Assembly (NCBI GenBank): GCA_963674495.2
Contig: CAXXLG010000002.1
Coordinates: 620,001 to 684,000, forward strand
Direction of reading: 5' to 3'
DNA from: RGIG3178 sp963674495
Lineage (GTDB): Bacteria > Bacillota > Clostridia > Christensenellales > QAND01
Length of the DNA: 64,000 nucleotides
The position numbers were made by a program, and so were the translations under genes. The notes under the pieces are model-generated. The model was not told where the DNA came from. It did not search any database and worked only from the letters and a program-made list of their open reading frames with translations. Positions 18,585 to 26,626 of this stretch are shown in pieces. How positions within the stretch are numbered: position 1 is the stretch's first letter; each line of letters starts with the position of its first letter.

Positions 18585-19718
18585 GTGCCGGAAAGCATCT
18601 TTTCATCCGTTGAACTCAACAATGGTGTGGTCATGCCCAAGATGGGCATCGCGCCCGTACTTTTCAACTGCACCACCGGCGCAGAGTGCGATTTATTCGC
18701 CGCGCTGATGCAAGCGACCGATTGTGGTCTTCGCAGCTTTGACACCGCGCCCAGAGACGGCACCGAAACAGCGCTGGGCAACTTTCTGCACCATGTAGTC
18801 ATACCGCGCGAGCAGCTCTTCCTCACCACCAAAATCGAAGAATCCTCGCAGGGCTACGACATTGCGTTGCGTTCCTTTGACAAATCGCTGCAAGCGCTGC
18901 AAACACCCTACGTCGACCTATGCCTGATCGACTGGCCGATTCCGCACAGTGGCTTGTATTTGGATACCTGGCGGGCGCTGGAAGAACTATACAAGCAGGG
19001 CCGCGCCAAAGCCATTGGCGTAAGCCATTTCACCGTTCAGCAGCTCTATGACATCGCACAATATTCGGATACCGTTCCCGCCATCAATCAGATGGAGCTG
19101 CATCCATACTATGTGCAGCCCAACCTGCTGTCCTACATGCACCAGCACGGAATATTGGCGCAGTCGGTCAGCCCGTTTGGCCGGGGTCAATGCCTTTTTG
19201 ATGCTCGCCTTGGCTGTTTGACGCGCAAGCATCAAAAAAGCGCGGCGCAGATCATTCTGCGCTGGCATCTGCAGATGGGGTTTTCGGTTATCATGAAAAC
19301 GTCCGATGTGGAGCACATCACGGAAAACACCGATGTGTTCAACTTTGAGCTCAGTGCTGAGGACATGGCGTATATTTCGACGCTGGAGCGCGGTCAACGG
19401 CTTTGGCACGATCCCAACAAATATCCGGGCGCGCTCGCGTATAAACAGGTGGAAGCGCTGTTTCGCCATCACGCGCAGGAGACGATTTTGCAGAGCAGCG
19501 CATCCATAAAAGCAAAGCAGGATGCACAGTCCGCGCTGGAACAGCTTATGTCTCCCATGGATGCGGACGGCATGCGGGACATCGTGGTCTATTGCTTCAC
19601 GTTGGCGGTATCCACCTTCGGTGCCAACACCAAAATCGAAGCCCACGCGCAGGCGTGCGCGATACGCCTTGCGCGCATGTTCGCCCTCGACGCGCTACAG
19701 GGCAATCCCATCCCGTAA
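18585..19718 (+). CDS. Aldo/keto-reductase-fold protein lacking catalytic Tyr and His
   Basis: 377 aa, GTG start with AAAGGAGG 7 nt upstream. Residues 1-280 follow the AKR barrel: RSFDTAPRDGTETALG, LFLTTKIEES, YVDLCLIDWP, AIGVSHF, INQMELHPYY, and QIILRWHLQMGFSVIMKT. In the catalytic tetrad Asp and Lys are kept, but the Tyr of DTAxxYGxE is Asp and the His of LIHWP is Asp. An extra helical C-terminal region of about 90 residues is not part of the family. NADPH binding may persist, but classical reductase activity is doubtful. It is followed 14 nt later by the decarboxylase gene, so they may be co-transcribed. Confidence 0.82.
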   Translation: MPESIFSSVELNNGVVMPKMGIAPVLFNCTTGAECDLFAALMQATDCGLRSFDTAPRDGTETALGNFLHHVVIPREQLFLTTKIEESSQGYDIALRSFDKSLQALQTPYVDLCLIDWPIPHSGLYLDTWRALEELYKQGRAKAIGVSHFTVQQLYDIAQYSDTVPAINQMELHPYYVQPNLLSYMHQHGILAQSVSPFGRGQCLFDARLGCLTRKHQKSAAQIILRWHLQMGFSVIMKTSDVEHITENTDVFNFELSAEDMAYISTLERGQRLWHDPNKYPGALAYKQVEALFRHHAQETILQSSASIKAKQDAQSALEQLMSPMDADGMRDIVVYCFTLAVSTFGANTKIEAHAQACAIRLARMFALDALQGNPIP

Positions 19719-19732
19719 ACCAAGGAGGCCGT

Positions 19733-21091
19733 ATGTACAAGGATTCTCTTGAATCTTTCATATTAAACCAATGCAAGGATATACGCCATCGATTTTGCAT
19801 GCCGGGACACAAGGGCAACCTTAATCCCCTGGATGTCACCGAGGTGGGCGACATGGACAACCTGCATCAACCGCACGGTGCGCTAAAAGCCGCCCACGCG
19901 CGTTGCGCCACGGCCTATGGGGCCAAGGCCGCACATTTTGTCGTCAACGGTTCCAGCGCGGGTGTGATCGCCATGCTGTGCGCCATGGCGGTTGAGGGCA
20001 AAACCGTTTTGTTGTCCGCCGATTGCCACATCAGCGCCGCCTCCGCATTGATACACAGCGGAGCGCTGCCCAAGATGCTGCCGCCCAACCACAGGGCGGA
20101 CGGCTTGCCGTTGCCTGCCGCAACGCGGGACGTGGCCAACGCACTCAACGGGGACGAACCCCTCGCCGCCGTTTTGATTACCAGCCCCAACTACTACGGT
20201 TTCTGTGCGGACATACCCGCCATCGCCAGGCTGTGCCACAACAAGGGCATTCCGCTGTTGGTGGACGCGGCGCACGGGGCGCATTTCGGCTTTGCGCCGT
20301 CCCTGCCGCCACAGCCGGTACAGGCGGACGCGTGGGTTATATCCGCGCACAAGACTTTGAATGTGCCCAATCAGGGCGCGATTCTTTTTGTAGGCCACAA
20401 CAGTTTTGTTGATCAACGGCGGCTGTGGGACGCGCTCCATACGGTGCAGACCACCAGCCCGTCCTGGCCGCTTCTGTGCGCATTGGACAACGCTGTTTTT
20501 GATCTGTCCCGCAATGGAAGGGACGCGTATGCCGCCTTGAACGCGCGCATTCAACAATTAATAAAGATGCTTGATGATACGCCGTTTGAATTGGTTATGG
20601 ATGATGCTGCCGTCAGGGACAATACGCGGTTGATCCTATCCACGCAAAAACAAGGTCTGTCCGGCTTTGCCACCGCCAAAGCCCTGCAAAATAAAGGCAT
20701 ATGGGTGGAAATGGCGGATCCGTGTCATCTTATCTTGATCTGTGCGCCCGCGGACACCCATGAGGATTTCAAGTGCCTTCACGAGGCGCTTGTATCCCTG
20801 CCTTGCGACGTTGATTTACCCCGTATGCACCGCCAACCGCCGCACGGAAAGCTTTCACTATCGCCACGAAGCGCCGCTTATGGTACAATGGAGCCATGCA
20901 AGCTTGCGTTTTCTCATGGACGCATCGCAGCGCGGACGGTCTGTTGTTATCCGCCCGGTGTTGCAGTTGTGTTGCCGGGACAGACCATCACCGATGGGCA
21001 GGTTGCCTTTCTTTTGGAGATGGAGCAGGCGGGCGCCGGGTTGATGCACGTTGATAACGACTGCATCCAAGTACTGCCCAAAAACGCATAG
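19733..21091 (+). CDS. Orn/Lys/Arg decarboxylase-family PLP enzyme (YaaO-like)
   Basis: 452 aa, ATG with AAGGAGG 5 nt upstream. The N-terminus FCMPGHKGN is the family signature. The PLP pocket is visible in FVVNGSSAGVIAML, LLVDAAHGAHFGF (Asp-Ala-Ala-His-Gly) and SAHKTLN, where Lys forms the Schiff base. The fold is the aminotransferase class I type. B. subtilis yaaO sits at the same place upstream of tmk. The substrate (Lys, Arg or Orn) is not decided. The shorter length than biosynthetic decarboxylases fits the YaaO group. Confidence 0.87.
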   Translation: MYKDSLESFILNQCKDIRHRFCMPGHKGNLNPLDVTEVGDMDNLHQPHGALKAAHARCATAYGAKAAHFVVNGSSAGVIAMLCAMAVEGKTVLLSADCHISAASALIHSGALPKMLPPNHRADGLPLPAATRDVANALNGDEPLAAVLITSPNYYGFCADIPAIARLCHNKGIPLLVDAAHGAHFGFAPSLPPQPVQADAWVISAHKTLNVPNQGAILFVGHNSFVDQRRLWDALHTVQTTSPSWPLLCALDNAVFDLSRNGRDAYAALNARIQQLIKMLDDTPFELVMDDAAVRDNTRLILSTQKQGLSGFATAKALQNKGIWVEMADPCHLILICAPADTHEDFKCLHEALVSLPCDVDLPRMHRQPPHGKLSLSPRSAAYGTMEPCKLAFSHGRIAARTVCCYPPGVAVVLPGQTITDGQVAFLLEMEQAGAGLMHVDNDCIQVLPKNA

Positions 21092-21101
21092 GAGGACATC
21101 G

Positions 21102-21755
21102 TTGGAACGCTACATCGTTTGGGACGTAGACGGCACCGTTGTGGATACGCGGCGGGCCATTGCGGAATCCTATCTGCATGCACTAAAAAGCGTTGGCATT
21201 GATGATGATCATGGAACGCGCATTTTTCCCTATGTGGGCCGACGTTCAACGCTGATTTTTAGCGAACACCACCACCTTGAGGGCGAGGCGCTCAAAACCG
21301 CCATCAAAGCCTATGCACGCTATTTTGAAACCGAAGGCCTCGCTCTGTGTACGCTGTATCCGGGCATGGCTGATCTTCTCGAATCGCTGCGGCAGGCGGA
21401 CGTTTTGATGACCGTTGCCTCGGCACGATCCAGGCGACAGCTCAACATGCTGTTCTGTCAACTTGACATTGCGCACTTTTTCGGTTGCGTATGCGCCACC
21501 GAAACGGATCACAAAGCGGCGGACAAGCCGCAGATGGTTAGAAACTGCATCGCTTTTATGGGCGTGAATCCACAGGACTGCGTGATGGTGGGCGATCGCA
21601 TCTACGACATTCAAGGCGGGCAAAAGGCCGGGACGCGCAGCATCGGCGTGACGTTTGGTTTTGGCACACGCGAAGAATTAGACGAATGTGCCCCCGACCA
21701 TATTGTGGACGATGTCGCAGCGCTTTCCGCGTTGCTTTTGGGGGATGACCAATGA
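21102..21755 (+). CDS. HAD-superfamily hydrolase, phosphoglycolate-phosphatase-like
   Basis: 217 aa. The start is TTG 21102 with GGAGG 6 nt upstream. HAD motif I WDVDGTVVDTRR is at residues 6-17, motif II TVASARSRR near 100-108, motif III K with KPQMV near 140, and motif IV VMVGDRIYDIQGG near 160. The helical cap lies between motifs I and II, as in Gph/PpaX-type phosphatases. Substrate unknown. It replaces the usual yaaQ position in this block and overlaps tmk by 4 nt. Confidence 0.83.
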   Translation: MERYIVWDVDGTVVDTRRAIAESYLHALKSVGIDDDHGTRIFPYVGRRSTLIFSEHHHLEGEALKTAIKAYARYFETEGLALCTLYPGMADLLESLRQADVLMTVASARSRRQLNMLFCQLDIAHFFGCVCATETDHKAADKPQMVRNCIAFMGVNPQDCVMVGDRIYDIQGGQKAGTRSIGVTFGFGTREELDECAPDHIVDDVAALSALLLGDDQ

Positions 21756-22369
21756 GCAAGGGTTGGTTCATAACCTTCGAGGGATTGGATAAGTCGGGTA
21801 AGACCACGCAAATCAATTTGTTCTGCGACTATCTGCGCTCGATCGATATCCCATTCCTTTTTACAAGGGAGCCGGGCGGCAACCCGGTAAGCGAACGAAT
21901 ACGGGATCTGTTGCTCGATCCCGACAACAACATGCATCCGATGTGCGAGGCCTTGCTGTACGCAGCCGCGCGCAGCGAACTGGTACAAACCATTTTGGCA
22001 CCCGCGCTGGTTTCGGGACAAAACGTCGTATGCGATCGGTATGTGGACAGTTCCGTCGCGTACCAGGGCTTCGGCCGTTCGTTGGGCTTGGAAACCGTAC
22101 GAGCTGTCAACGCCTTCGCCACCGGCGGATTGATGCCGGATCTGACCTACTACCTCTCCATATCCCCACTTGATGCGATGGGCCGTGCAGAAGGTCCTTT
22201 GGATCGCATGGAGGGTGCGGATATGGATTTCCATGAGCGCGTCCGCCATGGCTATGAAACCCTGTGTGCCGCGGAACCGAAACGGTTTTGTGCGATCGAT
22301 GCGAGCGCATCCATCGACGAGGTTCAAAAAGCCATTCGCAATGCGTTCGAAGCCCGCTTTTTGCCATGA
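21752..22369 (+). CDS. tmk: Thymidylate kinase
   Basis: 205 aa, ATG overlapping the previous stop by 4 nt. The P-loop FEGLDKSGKTTQ is at residues 8-19, the Mg/substrate DRY motif is VVCDRYVDSSVAYQG near 95, and the lid-adjacent region includes EPGGNPVSERIRDLL. It phosphorylates dTMP to dTDP in the cytosol. Translationally coupled to the HAD gene and to holB. Confidence 0.95.
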   Translation: MSKGWFITFEGLDKSGKTTQINLFCDYLRSIDIPFLFTREPGGNPVSERIRDLLLDPDNNMHPMCEALLYAAARSELVQTILAPALVSGQNVVCDRYVDSSVAYQGFGRSLGLETVRAVNAFATGGLMPDLTYYLSISPLDAMGRAEGPLDRMEGADMDFHERVRHGYETLCAAEPKRFCAIDASASIDEVQKAIRNAFEARFLP

Positions 22370-23103
22370 GCACTGTATTCCATGCGTATATTCAGGCCGC
22401 GGCCAAAGAGCAGTTTGAGGATCTGGCCCTGTCGTTTGCGTTGGATGTGATGCAGCCCGACGCCGCGGCCAAACTTCGGCTTCAAACAGCAAACCACCCG
22501 GACTTTTTGCGCATTTATCCGGATAACGCAAACATAAAGATCGGTCAGGTGCGCGAATGTCTATCCACACTATCGGTGTGCCCGTATGAGGGCGGTCAAC
22601 GCGTTGTGGTTTTTATCGAAGCGGAATCCATGACGGCACAGGCGCAGAACTGTCTTCTAAAAACGTTGGAGGATCCGCCTGGCGACACAACCTTTCTGCT
22701 GTTGTGCGAGCGGCCATTGATGCTGTTGCCCACCATTCGTTCGCGCTGCATGATGTTGGCGGCACCAAAGTCGCTGCGCGATGATACGACCGCTTTGGTA
22801 AACGAACTGCTTGAAAAACTGAAAACCGCGCAAAACGTGTTGGATGTTGCAGCCAAGCTTCCGCAGGACAGGGGCGCACTCATCGCACATTGTACGCTAT
22901 TGTTGGACGGTCTAGATCGGCTCATTCAAAGGGCAGCTTTAAAAAACGATGCATCGCTGATATCGCTGAGCAAGTGTGTGATGCATGTAAACAAATCTCA
23001 ATCGATGTTGGAGCGCAATGTCAGTACTGCGTTGTGCGCCCAATGGCTTTGTATACACATCAAGGAGGAATTCTATGACTACCGTGGTCGGCGTCAAGTT
23101 TAA
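22366..23103 (+). CDS. holB: DNA polymerase III delta' subunit
   Basis: 245 aa, ATG overlapping tmk by 4 nt. It keeps the delta' core: HPDFLRIYPDN, IGQVRECLSTL, and QNCLLKTLEDPPGDTTFLLL with PTIRSRC (the SRC motif of clamp-loader subunits). It is shorter than usual delta' proteins; the region that normally carries a P-loop remnant (HAYLF.GP) reads FHAYIQAAAKEQF, and the C-terminal collar domain is trimmed. It acts in sliding-clamp loading. The 3' end overlaps yaaT by 29 nt. Confidence 0.88.
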   Translation: MSTVFHAYIQAAAKEQFEDLALSFALDVMQPDAAAKLRLQTANHPDFLRIYPDNANIKIGQVRECLSTLSVCPYEGGQRVVVFIEAESMTAQAQNCLLKTLEDPPGDTTFLLLCERPLMLLPTIRSRCMMLAAPKSLRDDTTALVNELLEKLKTAQNVLDVAAKLPQDRGALIAHCTLLLDGLDRLIQRAALKNDASLISLSKCVMHVNKSQSMLERNVSTALCAQWLCIHIKEEFYDYRGRRQV

Positions 23104-24046
23104 AAAGACCAACAAAATATACTATTTTAGTCCCGGCGATATACCCTGTGAAATGGGGGATTCCGTGGTGGTGGAAACGGCGCGCGGCAGCGAAATCGGC
23201 GACATCGTCATGGCGCAGATGGAGTTGGATGACGATAAGGTGGTCGCTCCACTCAAGAGCGTACTGCGTAAGGTGAACGACCGCGATCTTAAAATGGCCA
23301 CGCGCAACAAAGGCCAAGAGGCGGACGCGTTGCGCATCTTTGGTGAAAAGATCGTAGAATACAAGCTTGAGATGAAGCCGGTAGATGTCGAATATGCGTT
23401 TGACGGAAGCAAGATCACGTTCTATTTTACCTCCGATGGCCGCGTGGACTTTCGCGAGCTTGTCAAGGGTTTGGCGCATCATTTTCGTTCGCGCATAGAG
23501 CTTCGGCAGATCGGTGTACGCGATGAGGCGAAGATGCTCGGCGGCCTTGGCAAGTGCGGATTTCCGATCTGTTGCCGCCGTTTCCTGCCCAGCTTTACGC
23601 CGGTATCCATCAAGATGGCCAAGGAACAGAATATCTCTTTAAACCCCAATAAGATCAGCGGCCTGTGCGGACGGTTGATGTGCTGTCTCAATTTCGAGCA
23701 GGAATACTATGAACAGATGCGCAAAAAGATGCCGCGCGTGGGCAACAGTATCATAACAGCGCAGGGTCGCGGCATCGTGAAGGAGAATAACTATCTGACC
23801 GGCAAAGCCAAGGTCCGGGTTGAGGGGGACAACGGAGTCCTTGAGATCATAGAGGTTTCCTTTGAAAAGGAAGATGAGCCCGCTGTACAGAAAACGCCCG
23901 AAAGCACGCGGGAACAGCCTTCTTCCGTGCAGCCACCAACCCCCGCCGAAAGCCCGTCGGCTTCCGTTCAGTCAGCCGAAAATACCACGCCCGCAAAGAA
24001 GCGGCGGGAAAGCCGACGCCGACGCAGTCGATCACAAAAGCGATAG
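23075..24046 (+). CDS. ricT: PSP1-domain protein YaaT/RicT
   Basis: 323 aa, ATG 23075 with AAGGAGG 6 nt upstream, inside the end of holB. The PSP1 domain includes FDGSKITFYFTSDGRVDFRELVK. Conserved Cys lie in GLGKCGFPICCRRF and GLCGRLMCCLNFE, the ligands for the [4Fe-4S] clusters in the Ric complex. RicT works with RicA and RicF in RNase Y-dependent mRNA processing and in sporulation. The last 50 residues are a Pro/Ser-rich tail ending in RRESRRRRSRSQKR, possibly RNA-binding. Confidence 0.93.
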   Translation: MTTVVGVKFKKTNKIYYFSPGDIPCEMGDSVVVETARGSEIGDIVMAQMELDDDKVVAPLKSVLRKVNDRDLKMATRNKGQEADALRIFGEKIVEYKLEMKPVDVEYAFDGSKITFYFTSDGRVDFRELVKGLAHHFRSRIELRQIGVRDEAKMLGGLGKCGFPICCRRFLPSFTPVSIKMAKEQNISLNPNKISGLCGRLMCCLNFEQEYYEQMRKKMPRVGNSIITAQGRGIVKENNYLTGKAKVRVEGDNGVLEIIEVSFEKEDEPAVQKTPESTREQPSSVQPPTPAESPSASVQSAENTTPAKKRRESRRRRSRSQKR

Positions 24047-24112
24047 GCAGATAACGCTTGCAAATTTTCTTGTTTTTGCTTACAATAGCCGTTGTGAGGA
24101 GGTGTGTTAATT

Positions 24113-24280
24113 ATGGCCTTTAAAATCAGCGATGAATGTATCGCTTGTGGCACCTGCCTTCCGGAATGCCCGGTAGGCGCAATCAAAGAAGGTGACACGT
24201 TCAGCATCAATGCGGACGAATGTATTTCCTGCGGAGCCTGTGAATCGGTTTGCCCGGTTGGTGCAATTTCCGAAGAATAA
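24113..24280 (+). CDS. 2[4Fe-4S] ferredoxin
   Basis: 55 aa, ATG with GAGGAGG 9 nt upstream. It has two cluster motifs CIACGTCLPECP (residues 9-20) and CISCGACESVCP (37-48), the clostridial ferredoxin pattern. A small soluble electron carrier for low-potential metabolism. It is set between yaaT and cdd and ends with its own terminator, so it is probably also a separate transcript. Confidence 0.95.
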   Translation: MAFKISDECIACGTCLPECPVGAIKEGDTFSINADECISCGACESVCPVGAISEE

Positions 24281-24290
24281 CCGCGAAAAT

Positions 24291-24318
24291 AAAATGTCCG
24301 CTTGCGGACATTTTTTTT
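24291..24318 (+). terminator. Terminator after ferredoxin
   Basis: AAAATGTCCGC, TTG loop, CGGACATTTTTTTT. Confidence 0.9.
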
Positions 24319-24345
24319 CTCCTTTTTTGTCGGAAGAGGCTTGTT

Positions 24346-24753
24346 ATGAATAAAATGCGGCATGAAAACTATATGCAATTGGCGCAACAGGCCAAACAAA
24401 AGGCCTATGCACCCTATTCCGGCTTTCGCGTGGGCGCGTGTGCGGTGGACAAGCACGGGTGCTATGCGGTGGGATGTAATGTGGAAAACGCATCCTATGG
24501 CGCCACGTTGTGCGCCGAACGCAATGCGGCATGTGCGCTTTTGGCAACAGGCCTTGGGAAAATAACCGCCATCTACATCACTTCGGACAGCGAAAAACCC
24601 ACATATCCCTGCGGCATCTGCCGGCAAGTTTTATATGAATGCAACGAAAACATGGCAGTGTACGTATCCGGGCGGGACATCACCGTCATGGAGCATTACA
24701 CGATATCGGAACTACTGCCGCATGGTTTCAATGGATCATATCTTATCACATAG
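24346..24753 (+). CDS. cdd: Cytidine deaminase
   Basis: 135 aa. ATG 24346 after AGAGG; upstream in-frame codons run through the terminator. Zinc and catalytic motifs: TLCAERNAACALL (Cys and Glu) near 58 and YPCGICRQVLYE near 90, with PYSGFRVGA near 22 for substrate. It deaminates cytidine and deoxycytidine to uridine forms. The length matches the tetrameric Bacillus-type enzyme. Confidence 0.95.
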   Translation: MNKMRHENYMQLAQQAKQKAYAPYSGFRVGACAVDKHGCYAVGCNVENASYGATLCAERNAACALLATGLGKITAIYITSDSEKPTYPCGICRQVLYECNENMAVYVSGRDITVMEHYTISELLPHGFNGSYLIT

Positions 24754-24763
24754 GAGGGCGCAT

Positions 24764-25513
24764 ATGGATCAGCCAATGCCGGCGGGATGGCGTATTGATG
24801 ACCTTGAAAACGCAGGCCTTCGCATCATACAGGATCCCAACGGCTTTTGCTTTGGTATGGACGCCGTACTGCTCGCACATTTTGCGCGTGCCCAATCCTG
24901 CGACCACGTTTTGGATTTGGGTGCCGGCAGCGGCATATTGCCGTTGTTGCTCTATGGTTTGTACAAGCCGCAGTATATCGTCGGCATCGAGATCCAACCC
25001 TCACTCGTTCACATGTCCAGTCAGAGCGTACAGCTGAACTGTTTACAGGAACGTATCCATGTGGTATGCGGAGATTACCGCGACGTTTCCTTGCTCCATA
25101 CGCTGGGCCGGTTTAATCTGGTCGTGACCAACCCGCCCTATCATCCCATCGGGTCCGGCGACCTGTGCCATGATAAGAGCGCATGCATGGCGCGCTTTGA
25201 GTTGACCTCGACGCTGGACGATGTGATCCGCGCCGCCGCCGTCGTTCTCAATGAGGGTGGCCGGTTCTGCATGGTTCATCTACCAAAACGTTTGCCCGAG
25301 ATCATTGGCGTGATGGATAAATACAAACTTACGCCCAAGCGTGTTGTGTTTGTGCATCCTTACGTACATAAGAGCGCCTCGCTCATGCTGATCGAGGGCG
25401 TTAAAAACGCCAACGGCGGTTTAACGGTGAGCCCATCTTTGCACGTGCATAAAATGGATGGTAAGTTTACCGATACCATGGAGCAAATCTATCACGGAGG
25501 GCGTTTATTATGA
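24764..25513 (+). CDS. tRNA1(Val) A37 N6-methyltransferase-like (TrmN6/YfiC family)
   Basis: 249 aa, ATG with AGGAGG 8 nt upstream. Motif I VLDLGAGSGILPLLL near 46-60, an acidic loop GIEIQPSL, CGDYRD, and the N6-adenine catalytic VVTNPPYHPIG near 122. This is the arrangement of the YabB group that sits upstream of rsmI in B. subtilis. The target is inferred from family. The end overlaps rsmI by 4 nt. Confidence 0.88.
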   Translation: MDQPMPAGWRIDDLENAGLRIIQDPNGFCFGMDAVLLAHFARAQSCDHVLDLGAGSGILPLLLYGLYKPQYIVGIEIQPSLVHMSSQSVQLNCLQERIHVVCGDYRDVSLLHTLGRFNLVVTNPPYHPIGSGDLCHDKSACMARFELTSTLDDVIRAAAVVLNEGGRFCMVHLPKRLPEIIGVMDKYKLTPKRVVFVHPYVHKSASLMLIEGVKNANGGLTVSPSLHVHKMDGKFTDTMEQIYHGGRLL

Positions 25514-26328
25514 GCGGTAAACTGTATATCGTTGCCACGCCCATCGGAAACCTTGAAGACATCACGCTGCGTGCCGTACGCGTTCTTTCCCAGGTTAACG
25601 GCATTGCCGCTGAGGATACGCGCCGTACGCTGAAGCTTCTGAACCATCTTAACATTCACAAGCCTCTTTTGAGCTTGCATGTACACAACGAATCCGAGCG
25701 CGTGTCCTTACTTGCCAACAAGCTCGAGAACGGGGAGGATTGGGCGCTGGTGTCGGATGCCGGCACGCCCGGCCTGTGTGATCCCGGGGCGCAGGTTGTA
25801 ACGGCTTTACGCGAGCGTGGCTATCCCTGTGTGCCCATTCCGGGCCCGAGCGCGCTGGCAACAGCCATTAGTATTAGCGGCCTTATTGACAGTAGATTCC
25901 ATTTTGAGGGTTTTTTGCCCGCACGTGGCACCCAAAGGAACAACCGCTTAAATGCGTTGGTTACCATTGACGTTCCCATTTTTCTATACGAATCCCCTCA
26001 CCGTCTTGACAAAACGCTTCAGTCTCTGCTAAATGCGTTGGGTGAGCGGAATATTATCCTTTTTCGTGAATTGACCAAACTGCACGAAGAGGTCGTGGAC
26101 ACCACACTACAAGAGGCGTTGCATCAAGAAACGCGCCCACGCGGCGAATATGTTTTATTGATCAAACCTAATGAAATCAAGGAATTTGTCATTGCGGATG
26201 AGGTGATTATTGACCATGCTCTGGCGTTAATGTCAAACGGGATGACGCGAAAACTGGCTATTGTACAAACCGTTACGGATCTTGGTGTGCGCAAAAATCA
26301 TGTATACAGGCTGATGATTGACAAATAA
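25510..26328 (+). CDS. rsmI: 16S rRNA C1402 2'-O-ribose methyltransferase
   Basis: 272 aa, ATG overlapping the upstream gene by 4 nt. Tetrapyrrole-methylase-type fold: LYIVATPIGNLEDITLRA at 4-21, AEDTRRT near 34, LVSDAGTPGLCDPG near 78-91, and VPIPGPSAL near 107. It methylates the ribose of C1402 in the 16S decoding centre together with RsmH. The gene order trmN6-rsmI is conserved. Confidence 0.95.
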   Translation: MSGKLYIVATPIGNLEDITLRAVRVLSQVNGIAAEDTRRTLKLLNHLNIHKPLLSLHVHNESERVSLLANKLENGEDWALVSDAGTPGLCDPGAQVVTALRERGYPCVPIPGPSALATAISISGLIDSRFHFEGFLPARGTQRNNRLNALVTIDVPIFLYESPHRLDKTLQSLLNALGERNIILFRELTKLHEEVVDTTLQEALHQETRPRGEYVLLIKPNEIKEFVIADEVIIDHALALMSNGMTRKLAIVQTVTDLGVRKNHVYRLMIDK

Positions 26329-26380
26329 AGCCAATTTCTTTTATTTTCCCATATTTTAAATAGTTTCCCCTTTTGTTCGC

Positions 26381-26409
26381 TTGCAACAGGCATTTCATTT
26401 TGCTATGAT
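26381..26409 (+). promoter_or_regulatory. dnaA promoter
   Basis: TTGCAA (26381-26386), 17-bp spacer, TATGAT (26404-26409). It is followed by DnaA boxes, so DnaA autoregulation is likely. Confidence 0.65.
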
Positions 26410-26427
26410 ACAAAAGCACGGTCTATT

Positions 26428-26566
26428 TGTGGATAACTATAGCATTACTCTTGGATCGAGTATTTTATTAGTGAATATTTCCATCTGATTGATGTGAATT
26501 TTTCACAGCAACGCTGAATATTTGCCTGAGTTTCGCTATTTTGATTGTGGATAACTTTGTGGATAT
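26428..26566. other. oriC: oriC, upstream DnaA-box cluster
   Basis: Perfect boxes TGTGGATAA at 26428-26436 and 26546-26554 and a one-mismatch TGTGGATAT at 26558-26566, in an AT-rich stretch between the dnaA promoter and its start. This corresponds to the upstream half of the two-part origin of Firmicutes. Confidence 0.85.
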
Positions 26567-26626
26567 GTGTATATATACTGTGAACAACGATTATTTTGTT
26601 GTCTGGCGGTGTAAGGAGGTATTGTT

